From: Aelia acuminata
Lineage: Eukaryota > Arthropoda > Insecta > Hemiptera > Pentatomidae
DNA: 64,000 bases
Direction: 5' to 3'
Assembly (NCBI GenBank): GCA_911387785.2
Contig: OU426978.1
Location: 24,919,964 to 24,983,963, forward strand
The stretch's first letter is position 1, and the number at the start of each line of letters is the position of its first letter. The notes beneath the pieces are model-generated. The model ran no database searches. It had not been told where the DNA came from and saw only the letters and a list, made by a program, of their open reading frames with translations. The translations under genes and the position numbers were made by a program. Positions 1 to 9,545 of this stretch are shown piece after piece.

Positions 1-1584
1 GTTGACGGAATATTTTTCTTATGTTTACTTGGTTTTTTTTTCATATTTCATATTTAGCCATCTCTTATTTTTAGGCGTAAGGAGAGACAGTTAATTTCTC
101 TATATAAACAAAAACAAAGGCACTTTATATGTAAACAAAAAAGCCCGTTCCCCATTAAAGCCCCCTCAGGACATTTTAATAATGATAAAGCTTACCTGAT
201 ATTAAAGAATACTTGATTCTCTTTACACTTGGCGAGTTTGTTCAAATTCTATAAAGCCGTTTTTGAGAAAATCAATAAAAACGAAAAAATGTGAAACAAA
301 ATTATGAATTAAAGAGCCCCCTCCGTTTGATCAATTTTGATGAAATTTTCGCTATCATATCACGGGCAAATACATACACCAAATACCCAGTTTTATCAAA
401 ATCGTAAGAGCAGTTTTTGAGAAAATTGAAAATAAAACCAGTAAAAATGGGCAAAAAGTTATGAAATAAAGTACCCTCTCCTATTGATCAATTTTGATGA
501 AATGTTTGATGTCACATCGCGGGCATATACATATATCAAATATCCAATTTCAGGTTCTTACGATTTATAGTTTTTGAGCTAGTTTGTTCACACACACACA
601 CACACAGACCATTTGGGACTTGGTTATTTGGACTCAAGGGACCCTAAAACGTGTATTTCCATTGAAAACCGGAAGTCGAAAATTTTCACGATCGCAATAC
701 TTTCCCTTACTATATTTTTCATATATAGGTAAGTGAAAGTAAAAATTTCCATTTAATGAACAGAACGGCTTTGATTATAAACAATGGTCTGTTATTAAAG
801 GCGTACTGCGCATGCGTGGGCTCAACGTGTTTTATGAGTTGACGGAATATTTTTCTTATGTTTACTTGGTTTTTTTTTCATATTTCATATTTAGCCATCT
901 CTTATTTTTAGGCGTAAGGAGAGACAGTTAATTTCTCTATATAAACAAAAACAAAGGCACTTTATATGTAAACAAAAAAGCCCGTTCCCCATTAAAGCCC
1001 CCTCAGGACATTTTAATAATGATAAAGCTTACCTGATATTAAAGAATACTTGATTCTCTTTACACTTGGCGAGTTTGTTCAAATTCTATAAAGCCGTTTT
1101 TGAGAAAATCAATAAAAACGAAAAAATGTGAAACAAAATTATGAATTAAAGAGCCCCCTCCGTTTGATCAATTTTGATGAAATTTTCGCTATCATATCAC
1201 GGGCAAATACATACACCAAATACCCAGTTTTATCAAAATCGTAAGAGCAGTTTTTGAGAAAATTGAAAATAAAACCAGTAAAAATGGGCAAAAAGTTATG
1301 AAATAAAGTACCCTCTCCTATTGATCAATTTTGATGAAATGTTTGATGTCACATCGCGGGCATATACATATATCAAATATCCAATTTCAGGTTCTTACGA
1401 TTTATAGTTTTTGAGCTAGTTTGTTCACACACACACACACACAGACCATTTGGGACTTGGTTATTTGGACTCAAGGGACCCTAAAACGTGTATTTCCATT
1501 GAAAACCGGAAGTCGAAAATTTTCACGATCGCAATACTTTCCCTTACTATATTTTTCATATATAGTTTAGTGAAAGTAAAAATA
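1..1584. repeat. Tandem direct duplication of a ~745-bp repeat (family A)
   Basis: Bases 1-747 recur almost without change at 838-1584 (offset 837), separated by about 90 bp. Each copy starts with GTTGACGGAATATTTTTC and ends near CATATATAG followed by GTGAAAGTAAAAAT. Inside each copy a shorter motif (TTGATCAATTTTGATGAAAT, then a CGCGGGCATATACAT block, then a TTTTTGAGAAAAT block) is itself repeated two to three times, and a short CA microsatellite sits at 588-606. The 90-bp spacer also occurs, inverted, near 7920-8015, so it belongs to the repeat unit. No coding potential is seen. Related copies lie at 6330-6632 and, inverted, at 6945-8297. The family name is unknown to me. Confidence 0.9.
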
Positions 1585-2597
1585 AAGAAAACGGATCCTA
1601 TCGTATACTGGACGTAAGATTTTTTTTCTTAACGTTTAATTGATTTTAGACTTAAGTATTTTTCTTTAATGATTTACTGATCTTTATTTTTATTTTATTT
1701 TTAATAAGAATATAATTTAGGATTCTTTTTAATACTGCATGAGCAGAATAGTGGGCTAGCAAATTTAATCATGAATCCTAATTTTTTAATATACTTCAAT
1801 ACTCAAATTTCTGTTTTAATAAATTGCCAAGAAAATTTTGTGAATAGCATCGCAGATAACAGTAGCACTCGTCTTTCGTTTTCTTTTTTTTTTTATCATA
1901 TCCGCTGATTAACACGTCTAGAAAATACCAAACGTAAGCAACAAAATCATCCATTTAACGCGTGATCATAGTATTAGTAAAATCATCAGTTTCACAAGTA
2001 TGGGTAATGAAAAGTAAAGGCACGTTTTATACTTAGTTATTTCCAGTTATTTTATTTTTTATTTACTTTTTTTTCTGAATACATTAGGCCTATGTTTACA
2101 TTTATGTAAAATGTCTTTTTAATCATTCTCAATATCTTCGCAGACGACGCAAATATAATGAACGAAATCTTATCAGTCTCCTCCTTTAAGAGATAAAATG
2201 TCATTACTCATGTCTTAATTGCAATGACCCTTGGAATGGAGTTGTTAAAAGCAATAAACTACATTAAAGAAAATATATGTATATTTTTACTTTGAAGAGA
2301 AAATTGTCTGACCATGGGCAGAATTCGATGCGGGTCCCTGGTGAAATTGAATTATTTGATTATGGGTGAATTTAATTTAAATAACTTACGAAAGAACTAA
2401 ATCATACTACACTTCATCATACTAACAAACAAATTTACTAGAATAAATCCGTTTATATATGTTATTTGTATAAATATACATACATATATATTTTTTTTAT
2501 TTTTTTTTATATTTTTCCTTTTATGATAGCCCCAAAGAAGGAGAGTTTAGTGAACGATTTACATGCTTCATGCCTATTTTATTAGGCACATTACATG
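1585..2597. other. AT-rich stretch without recognisable gene
   Basis: About 1 kb of AT-rich sequence with short homopolymer runs. I see no splice-consistent exon, no terminal inverted repeats and no tRNA-like fold. Confidence 0.5.
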
Positions 2598-2862
2598 CAT
2601 GGGCGTACCCAGCGGGGGGCAGGGGGGGCAGCTGCCCCCCCCCCCCTGGTAGGCTGAAAGCAATAATTTTTTAGGCTTTTAAGACTGGAAGCAATAATAG
2701 AATACATTTTTTTCAAGCAAATAATCGTAATAACTTAGTTGATAAAGCACTGCTATAATTATACATAATTTTGGTTTCATTCACCTTTTCCGCGGTAAGG
2801 TGTTACAGTCTGAACGACCATAGCTTGCCCCCCCCCTAGTTTTGATCCTGGGTGCGCCCTTG
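2598..2862. mobile_element. hAT-type MITE with 8-bp target duplication
   Basis: A 265-bp element flanked on both sides by ATTACATG (2590-2597 and 2863-2870), an exact 8-bp target-site duplication as made by hAT transposases. Its ends are imperfect inverted repeats, CATGGGCGTACCCAG on the left and the complement of CTGGGTGCGCCCTTG on the right, followed by G/C homopolymer tracts. It has no coding capacity. It resembles the MITEs at 5523-5772, 6871-8465 and 41801-42066 in size and style. Confidence 0.85.
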
Positions 2863-3226
2863 ATTACATGTATTACATATTACATTATATCGTGAACAAA
2901 TTATAATTGCTTATACCTAGATTATGTTATACACGGAAAACACAAAATAAAAAATAAATAAGAAAAGTTACAAAATGAGCAATATAAATATAAACGAAAG
3001 TAGCAATATAATTATAAACTAAAGTAGCAATATAAACAGAAACTAAAAATGAAAAGTTACCAAATGTAGCAATATAAGTAACGTTAAATTATTAAGATTT
3101 ATGATATACAATTGTTATTAATAATTATGTTAAAGAGATGTTACAAATAAAATAAACAAGTAAACCAAAATAAATTAAAATAAAAAGCGCAACAAGCTAT
3201 GTACAAAGCTAATAAATACAAATGAT

Positions 3227-4877
3227 TTAAACCGCCTTCCTACATTCGTCTGTCAGTCGGTCGAAGTCTATTTTCCTAATAGATTCCAGGAAGTCTTTTT
3301 TAAATTTTGACATCAGTCTCTGTTCTGTTTCAGGCCATGTCCCTCGTTTCAAAAGAACGTTCTGTATAAGTTTTGCCCGAATGTGGTCCAGGTTTTTGCA
3401 GTCAAATATTAAGTGTCGAAAATTGTGTATTTGTCCATCGTCTGGGCACTTGTCATTGTGTAGTATGTTAAAGCGTGTTAAATATTGTTTAGTTTGTCCG
3501 TGTTCAGGAAGGATTTGTGTCAATTTGTACTTAGTATTCTTTTATAATTGTGGGATGTGATGAGGGGAACAAATCTATGGAGACTCGGTGATTTCGAGGA
3601 AGCAGTCCAGGCTAGGTTCCATCTGACTACCGTATCCTTTCAAATATCCACTTTGATGTAGGATATCGGAAACTTGTCGTACGACAGCGGGAGTTCACTG
3701 TGAGCCGCAAGCTTAGCAAGCCTGTCCGCTCTCTCATTGCCCTCTATCCCTGAGTGGCCCCTTATCCAGACTATGTTTATGTATTTGTTTTGATTGTGTA
3801 CTGTAGCCAAATGGTTTCTGATTTTGTCAGTTAGTTCGTCATGTATCTTTTAATTTTTAATTGAATGTATGATGTTCATATTGTTGTGTAAATGGTTATG
3901 TTGTCTTCTGTTTCAGTCGCATTTTCAGAGAGATACTCTAGAGCTTTTAGTACGGCTAACTTCTCCGCCTGGTTATTTGAACAATGTTTACCCAGCCTAT
4001 GCTGAGCTTGGGACATTATTTCATGGGTAACTTTTGGTAACCAGGCGCATCCTACATTCTCTCCGTCTTTGCTTCCGTCTGTATAAATTTCTGTACCAGT
4101 TTCTGTTTCGATTTGTTCGTGTGGCAGTCCTTGTGCCTTAAGCGCGGGGTGCGTCCAATATTTACATTTAGTTAGGAGTCAATACTGTCGTGTACTATAT
4201 CTTTGTAGTTAGTCCGTCGTTTTTTAATGTCAAAAATTTGAACTGTTTCTTGGATTATCAAATCTATAGGAATCATTCCCGCCAGAACGCAGGCTGCTTC
4301 ATAAGAGATGGTGTGGAATGATTTACAGATTTTAATCTCCATAAGTCTTTGGAGCCTTCGGAGTTTCATAAGATTACTTTTTCTTAGCATACCTTTGTGC
4401 CATACGTGAACTACATATAAAACTTTAGGCAAGATAGCTCCCTGATAAATAATCTTAAGAATCTCCGATCTAAGACCCCAAGAGACTTTGGCTGCTACGG
4501 TCAGTCTATTAATGGTTTGTAAGGCCTGATTGTAAATGTTGTCAATGTGTCTTTTCCTGTTCATTTTTCGGTCGTAAAGTACTCCTAAGTATTTTAAAGT
4601 TTCACGTTGTTTTATTTGAGAAGAGTTCAGGATTATGTTTAATTTTGGTAGAGTCCGTTTTCGTGAAAAAATGATAAATTCTGATTTTTGTGGGTTGAAA
4701 GTCAGTTTATTTTGTTTAGCCCATCTGGTAAGCCTAGCTAGTACGAGGTTTATGACGGATTCTAGTTCTTCCATGTTTCGCCGTTTGACCAGTAGTAGGA
4801 CATCGTCTGCGTATGCGATTATACTAGTATCATGCGGTAATTATACCTGAAATATGGTATTAATTAAAATGTTCTAT
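3227..4877 (-). pseudogene. LINE reverse transcriptase thumb / RNase H / C-terminal remnant
   Basis: The minus-strand reading runs from YADDVLLLVKRR (RT motif C, about 4785-4820) through a 200-residue open stretch at 4774-4172 containing FNPQKSEFIIFSRK and LKYLGVLYDRKM. It continues through an RNase H domain at about 4140-3700 and ends in an open stretch at 3523-3227. RNase H begins IYTDGSKDG; one later active-site aspartate appears changed (IYTNN). Stops and frame changes occur near 4830, 4170 and 3850. An RNase H after RT is known for I/R1-related clades. The frame is not intact and no product is expected. Confidence 0.8.
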
Positions 4878-5043
4878 ATAGGCGGGCGCAAGCGACGGTA
4901 CTGCTTCTTTACAGGAACTAGGGGAACGGGGATAAAAGCCGGGCCATTAGCTGGGATTCATAGGGTTTTTTGGCGTTTTTAATTTATTTTTCCATAATTA
5001 AAACCCGATTGAGCAAAAAATCATTTGAAAAAGGTCTAATAGA

Positions 5044-5221
5044 TATTGCTCGGTCCCTCAGTGTTCAATTAAAAAATCAAAAGACGTGTCATTCCATTTA
5101 TTTCCAAAAAATAAAAAGCTTCTTAAAGAGTGTATTGTAAAATTAGAATAGATAAGCCTGTTTCGAAACATATGACGATATGTAGTCTTCATTTTAAAGA
5201 AAGTGACTATATTTATCCAGG
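5044..5221 (+). pseudogene. THAP-domain exon remnant
   Basis: Plus-strand reading starts YCSVPQCSIKKSKDVSFHLF and, after one frameshift near 5150, continues SKHMTICSLHFKESDYIYPG. This gives the THAP zinc ligands (C-x4-C and later C-x2-H), the FP motif near the middle and a typical C-terminal box. The stretch ends CCAG|GTAAAT, a plausible donor, so it was probably the first exon of a transposase. In P-type transposases the THAP domain binds DNA near the element ends. The frameshift makes it non-functional. Confidence 0.65.
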
Positions 5222-5522
5222 TAAATATTAGTATTTGACATTTTATTAATCCAAAATGTTAGTTTTATGCAAATAACATTGGGTCCATAGTGTCATATTT
5301 GTTTTTCTTTTGTAATTTTCCCCATTTTTGTCTTACATCCTTTCCGGTTAGTTGTTCCAAGTTTTCAATGCGAAGCCTGGAATTTTTGACAAATAAATAA
5401 ATAATATGACAAAGAATCTAAGCTGTCATAACAATGATTGTAAGAATAGGTAATTAATGTTATTACTAACCGAAAAACGTAGAGTAAAGTTACAATGATG
5501 TGTTTGCATTTACATGAACTAC

Positions 5523-5772
5523 CATTGGCGGATCCAGGGGGGGGGGGCTGTGGGGGCTGCAGCCCCTCCCTTTGGAAAATTTTTGTCATTTAAAGATAGA
5601 ATTTGACTCTCCTTAATGTAAGGAAACAAGTTAAAGAACAAATAATGTGCAGTACAAGTAGAATTTTAGTTGTGGGAAAGGAACATAAAGGTAAATAAGC
5701 TGATTAGCAGATCCAAATGAAGGGCCGTGGGGCTGCAGCCCCCCCCTTTACGATCGGCTGGATCCGCCCAAG
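5523..5772. mobile_element. hAT-type MITE, 250 bp
   Basis: Flanked by exact 8-bp duplications TGAACTAC (5515-5522 and 5773-5780). Termini are CATTGGCGGATCCAG and the complement of GGATCCGCCCAAG, followed by G-rich and GCTGCAGCCCC tracts. The interior is the same family, in opposite orientation, as the two halves of the element at 6871-8465. Non-coding. Confidence 0.9.
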
Positions 5773-5843
5773 TGAACTACCAGCTTTACTCGTACAATGA
5801 CAAGAAAATTGCTTATTATTATTAATAAATTTGATTTCCACTT

Positions 5844-6050
5844 TTATTTGATGGGGCAGTCCTTTAAGATTGCTAGTTTGAAGGCACAAGGCTTGTAAAA
5901 TAACTGTTTTTTAGATATTTTTTTAGATATTATTCCACATGTAATTATGTGGTTTGCATCAAGGATAGCCTGCCCTTCAATTAATGGTCTTTTAAAATTA
6001 CCAATTATCTCTATCACATCAACTATGTCTATCCCCGTTCTTTCCGACAT
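5844..6050 (-). CDS. Unidentified 68-aa ORF at the right end of the THAP element
   Basis: A minus-strand ORF starts about 40 bp inside the right terminal repeat of the THAP element, opposite in direction to the THAP exon. It opens MSERTGIDIVDVIEIIGNFK and includes PLIEGQAILDANHIITCGI. The composition looks like real protein rather than AT-rich noise, and the position suggests a transposon-borne exon. I do not recognise the domain; the GxxxLxAxHVxxCG-like pattern is faintly like repeat-associated proteins with SWIM-type zinc fingers, which is a guess. It may be an exon of a second element gene or an exapted fragment. Confidence 0.3.
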   Translation of the reverse strand: MSERTGIDIVDVIEIIGNFKRPLIEGQAILDANHIITCGIISKKISKKQLFYKPCAFKLAILKDCPIK

Positions 6051-6096
6051 TTTGCAAAACTACTAGCGCACCCTATAGTCGATTGCGCCCGCCTAT

Positions 6097-6330
6097 TACC
6101 GGTGATAAACTAGAACCTTGTAGAGTCCCCTTGCTTAAGTGTCTGCTGATCGTGAACGAGTTCGTTAGTATGTTAAGTTGTCTGTTGACGAAATAATTTT
6201 GCTAAGTGCTAAGAAGATAAAGATTTTTGGGGCAGTTGTATTGTTTCAGATTATTTAAAATTGCTGTCCACCAAGCATTGTCAAAGGCTCCTTAAATGTC
6301 CAGGCTTACTACTGGTAGGTGTCTATTCTT
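6097..6330 (-). pseudogene. LINE RT fragment upstream of the insertion (motifs A and B)
   Basis: Minus-strand translation gives PVVSLDI-stop-GAFDNAWW and later KGTLQGSSLSPV, the A and B motifs of a non-LTR reverse transcriptase. The reading ends exactly at the right terminal repeat of the 4881-6093 element and continues at 4877 on the other side, so both blocks were one gene. Two in-frame stops show decay. Confidence 0.8.
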
Positions 6331-6632
6331 GTCCAATGTCGTCTGAATTTGGATGAAATGTTGACTGTAACATCGCGGGCATATGCATACATCAAATACC
6401 GAGTTTGATCAAAATCGTTGGGGCCGTTTTTGAGAAAATCGAAAAAACTTAAAACTTAGTCAAAATTCTTTATATAAAGTACCCCCCCATTTTGACCAAT
6501 TTTGATGAAATTTTTGCTGTCACATACATTATTTTTGGACTGAGCGGACAGGGAAACATGTACTTCCTTTGAAAACCGGAAGTCAAAATTTTCCACGATC
6601 GCGTAACTCCCGTTATTATATATTCAGGTGCG
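6331..6632. repeat. Partial, degenerate copy of repeat family A
   Basis: Matches the central and right part of the repeat at 1-747 in the same orientation: the CGCGGGCATATGCATAC block, the TTTTTGAGAAAATCG block and the GAAAACCGGAAGTC...CACGATCGC end are all recognisable. It is shorter and more diverged than the copies at the left edge. Confidence 0.75.
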
Positions 6633-6944
6633 GAAGCAGCTCGAAATTTTGGGGGGGGTCATGAACTCCCCTGTCTCATAATCACGTGGTTTACAGCACC
6701 AGTGTTTAATGAGTATATTACCTTTTATTAAGGACTGCGTTTTAAACAACCAAAAGTGTTGTTTAGGACATAGTAATTACCTAATTGAATTATTTCCTTG
6801 AAAATAAAAAAAATTGAAAAGCTAAAATATTTGGGGGTCATCACCCCTGTAAGCCTGATCCTAATTATACCATGGGCGGATCCAGCGGAATCGTAAAGGG
6901 GGGGGTGCTGCCTCACAGCCCTTTATTTGGATCTGCTAATCAGC

Positions 6945-8297
6945 TTTTTACTTTTACTTACCTATATATGAAATATATAGTAAGTGGAAGTATTGCGATC
7001 GTAAAAAATTTCGACTTCCGGTTTTCAACGGAAATACACGTTTTGGGGTCCCCTGAGTCCAAATGACCAAGTCCCGCGAAATGGTCTGTGTGCAACAGAC
7101 TAGCTCAAAAACTATAAACCGTGCGAACCTGAAATTTGGTATTTAGTGTAGGTATATGCCCGCGATGTGACAGCAAAAATTTCATCAAAATTGCTCAAAG
7201 GGAGTGGGTACTTTATTTAATAACTAACGATTTTGATTAAACTGAGTATTTGATGTATTAATATGCCTGAGATATGACTGTAAAAATTTCATCAAAATTC
7301 ATTAACCGGAGGGGGGACTTAACTTAATAAATTTTGTATCATTTTCACGTGTTTTTTTTATTTACTCAAAAACGGCTTTAAAAATTTTGTTCAAACTGGG
7401 TATTTAATGTTTGTATATGCCCGAGATATGACTGTAAAAATTTCATCAAAATTGATCAACTGGAGAGAGGACTTTACTCAATATATTTTGTATCATTTTC
7501 ACGTGTTATTTTTATTTACTCAAAAACGGCTTTAAAAACTTTGTTCAAACTGGGTATTTAATGTTTGTATATGCCCGAGATATGACTGTAAAAATTTCAT
7601 CAAAATTGATCAACTGGAGAGAGGACTTTACTCAATATATTTTGTACCATTTTCACGTGTTATTTTTATTTACTCAAAAACGGCTTTAAGGAAAATTAGT
7701 TGTTCTTTAATACCAGGTAAGCTTTATTGTATTAAAATGTTCTGAGGGGACTTAAATAGGGAAGGGGCTTTTTTTGTCTTCCTATAAAGTACCTTTGTTG
7801 TATGTGTTTATAAGGAGAAATTATCTGTCTCTCATTTCGCCTAAAAATAAGAAATGGCTAAATATGAGATATGATAAAAATAAAGAAAACATATAGAGGA
7901 GAAAAAAGAAAAATATTGTCAACTCATAAAACTCCTTGAGCCCAGGCATAGGGAGTAGGCCTATAATGACAGACCATTGTTCATAATTAAAGCCATTCTG
8001 TCCATCTAATGGAAATTATTGGTTTCATGGTAACTAAATGAAATTTCCAACAAGTACATAGAGAATTATAAAATCAGTCGACTTGGAGTATTATGCTTGC
8101 ATTGCCGAATTATCTCAAGTAAAAACTTTTATTCAATAATAAAAGAAATTAGTGTCTGTTATAGAGCAAATGAAAACAAAAATAAGAAATGAATGTGGAA
8201 AAATGTGTAACTGAGTGAGAAGTAGCATTAACACAAGGCATTAATTTCTAATCTAAGTTGGTAAGTGAAAGTTGTGTGCTGCGTGCACGCACCAGAT
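6945..8297 (-). mobile_element. Inverted full-length-looking copy of repeat family A, nested in a MITE
   Basis: This holds the same modules as 1-1584 but in reverse: GATCG...GACTTCCGGTTTTC near the left, the CGGGCATAT/ATCAAAATTGAT sub-repeats in the middle (period 154 bp around 7361, 7515 and 7669) and the AACTCATAAAA spacer near 7920. Because it sits inside a MITE of known sequence, its limits can be set to within a few bases. At the right edge is a palindrome (TGCGTGCACGCA, about 8281-8292). No transposase is encoded and terminal inverted repeats are not obvious, so the mobilising class is unknown. Confidence 0.65.
7361..7690. repeat. 154-bp internal tandem repeats
   Basis: The string TTTACTCAAAAACGGCTTTA recurs at 7361, 7515 and (partly) 7669, an exact period of 154 bp, with nearly identical intervening sequence (GTATATGCCCGAGATATGAC and AAAAATTTCATCAAAATTGA). 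A weaker further unit lies upstream. It belongs to repeat family A. Confidence 0.85.
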
Positions 8298-8548
8298 TTT
8301 TTACCTTTATGCTCCTTTCCCACAACTAAAATTCGACTTGTTCTGCACATTATTTGTTCTTTAACTTGCTTCCTTACATGAAGGAAAGTCAAATTCTATC
8401 TTTAAATAACGAAAAGTTTTCCAAAGGGAGGGGCTGCAGCCCCCCCCCCCCTGGATCTGCCAATGAATTATACCTGGATAGGCAAAATTTAGGACTCTCA
8501 CTGTAGCATCATCCAATTAGTCTTACTGGCTTTAAAACAAACAAACAT

Positions 8549-9422
8549 TTGATGAAAAATACCTTTTATTATCAAAACAAGTAATCTATTCAAAAGGTAT
8601 ATAATATTTTTTATTTCATTTTTTACAAAATTAAATGTATCAAAATCATCAATACATTCGAATATATATATTTTTTAAATTACAAACAAATAACATGTAA
8701 TGTCTCTCCTCTCTATAAACATAGATAATTCAATTCTTACAAAAACAAATTAACAGTCAACTTTCAATATGTACCTGGCATGATATTTACAAATGATTAT
8801 GAAAATAATAAAATGAAAAAAAAAGTATGATGAAATAAATAGTGACTAGAACATCTGAATACAATAATTAATTAATTCTAAGGTTTGGAATGATGGTCGA
8901 AAGGAACTATTAACATTTTATTATTGCAACAAGTAAATGACTACTATCAATCATTTTTATATTAGTTGATGTTTAAACATTCAAATTATATTTTAAATAA
9001 TGTCATAGGATAAAGTTTAACATTCATAAACAAATATAATATTCAAACAATCATAATATACACATTCAAACCAAAATTATATTCTAAACATTAAATTGTA
9101 CATTCTGAAACACAACTGTAAAATTAGTACATGAATTAGAAATAGTTTTACTGATTAAAATTTCTCCATGATTAGGTTTAGCTATTTACTAATTAATTCA
9201 TGTATCACAATTTCACTCTGTAATTGTATTTAGTACTGGATTCCTTTAACAGGAAAAATCATTTTAAAAATATCTATATTATATTTACAGGAAACATGAA
9301 CTCTCTTTAAAATAAAAGAGTATTTTATTCAAATTAGCAACAATTATAATAATGTAAGATTAACTGATTACTGTATAATGGGTAGTCAGAATCATTTTAA
9401 AAAATCTTAAATTATGGTTAAA
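8549..9422. other. AT-rich 3' flank of the ZAD gene
   Basis: Very AT-rich, no coding pattern. It could hold the 3' UTR of the minus-strand ZAD gene if the exon at 9423-9545 is genuine; several AATAAA-like strings occur on the minus strand, but none can be singled out as the poly(A) signal. Confidence 0.3.
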
Positions 9423-9545
9423 CTATATTAAAATATAGTTTTTCTTTACTTTTAAATAACGAGTACTGGCATAATAGGAATCAAACATGGTCAGTCGGGT
9501 GTCATAAATAGCTTCAAATTTTTCATCATTGTTCAGATAATCTGG
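9423..9545 (-). CDS. Candidate terminal exon of the ZAD gene
   Basis: A TTTATTGTTTTAG acceptor precedes a phase-0 reading PDYLNNDEKFEAIYDTRLTM and a tyrosine/lysine-rich end, with a TAG stop at 9425-9423. It is in phase with exon 2 (both 0). I recognise no domain. Confidence 0.35.
   Translation of the reverse strand, partial: PDYLNNDEKFEAIYDTRLTMFDSYYASTRYLKVKKNYILI

Larger units (their letters stand above)
4881..6093. mobile_element. THAP-bearing DNA transposon remnant (P-element-like) inside the LINE
   Basis: The ends are inverted repeats: GGCGGGCGCAAGCGAC on the left and the complement of GATTGCGCCCGCC on the right. The insertion divides the LINE RT between motif B and motif C. The interior carries a THAP zinc-finger remnant on the plus strand near the left end and a minus-strand ORF starting just inside the right end. 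THAP domains with short TIRs are known from P and Kolobok elements; the flanks lack TTAA, and no exact 8-bp duplication could be found, so the superfamily is uncertain. A hAT MITE (5523-5772) later inserted within it. Confidence 0.6.
2950..6330 (-). mobile_element. Non-LTR retrotransposon (RT plus RNase H), broken by a later insertion
   Basis: A LINE lies on the minus strand in two blocks, about 6330-6097 and 4877-2950, split by the DNA transposon at 4881-6093. The upstream block has RT motif A (LDI-stop-GAFDN) and the loop motif LQGSSLSPV. The downstream block resumes with YADDVLLL (about 4795-4820), then the RT thumb, an RNase H domain (IYTDGSKDG, WIRGHSGIEGNERADRLAKL) and a C-terminal region. 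An AT-rich, internally repetitive tail occupies roughly 2950-3220. The domain order fits R1/I-like LINEs that carry RNase H. Several stop codons and frameshifts mark it as dead, and no endonuclease or ORF1 is seen, so it is 5'-truncated where repeat family A begins at about 6330. Confidence 0.85.
6871..8465. mobile_element. hAT-type MITE interrupted by repeat family A
   Basis: The outer termini CATGGGCGGATCCAG and the complement of GGATCTGCCAATG are flanked by exact 8-bp duplications AATTATAC (6863-6870 and 8466-8473). The first ~75 bp and last ~165 bp match the two parts of the MITE at 5523-5772, in reverse order. The intact element would be about 240 bp; the extra ~1.35 kb is the nested repeat at about 6945-8297. 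Confidence 0.85.
6830..8548 (+). mobile_element. SINE relic split by a hAT MITE
   Basis: The segment after the MITE (8466-8548) matches the 3' part of the tRNA-derived SINE at 36098-36389: ATTATACCTGGATAGGC, then TTTAGGACTC and an AAACAAACAAACA tail. The segment before the MITE (about 6830-6870) ends CCTAATTATAC, as in the same SINE just upstream of that junction. The MITE thus inserted into the SINE and duplicated AATTATAC. The 5' limit of the SINE is unclear. Confidence 0.7.

Noticed and set aside
1..1584. CRISPR-like or plasmid-iteron interpretation of the regular repeats
   Set aside because: Repeat units are hundreds of bp long, spacers are not unique, and the genome context is eukaryotic with spliced genes.
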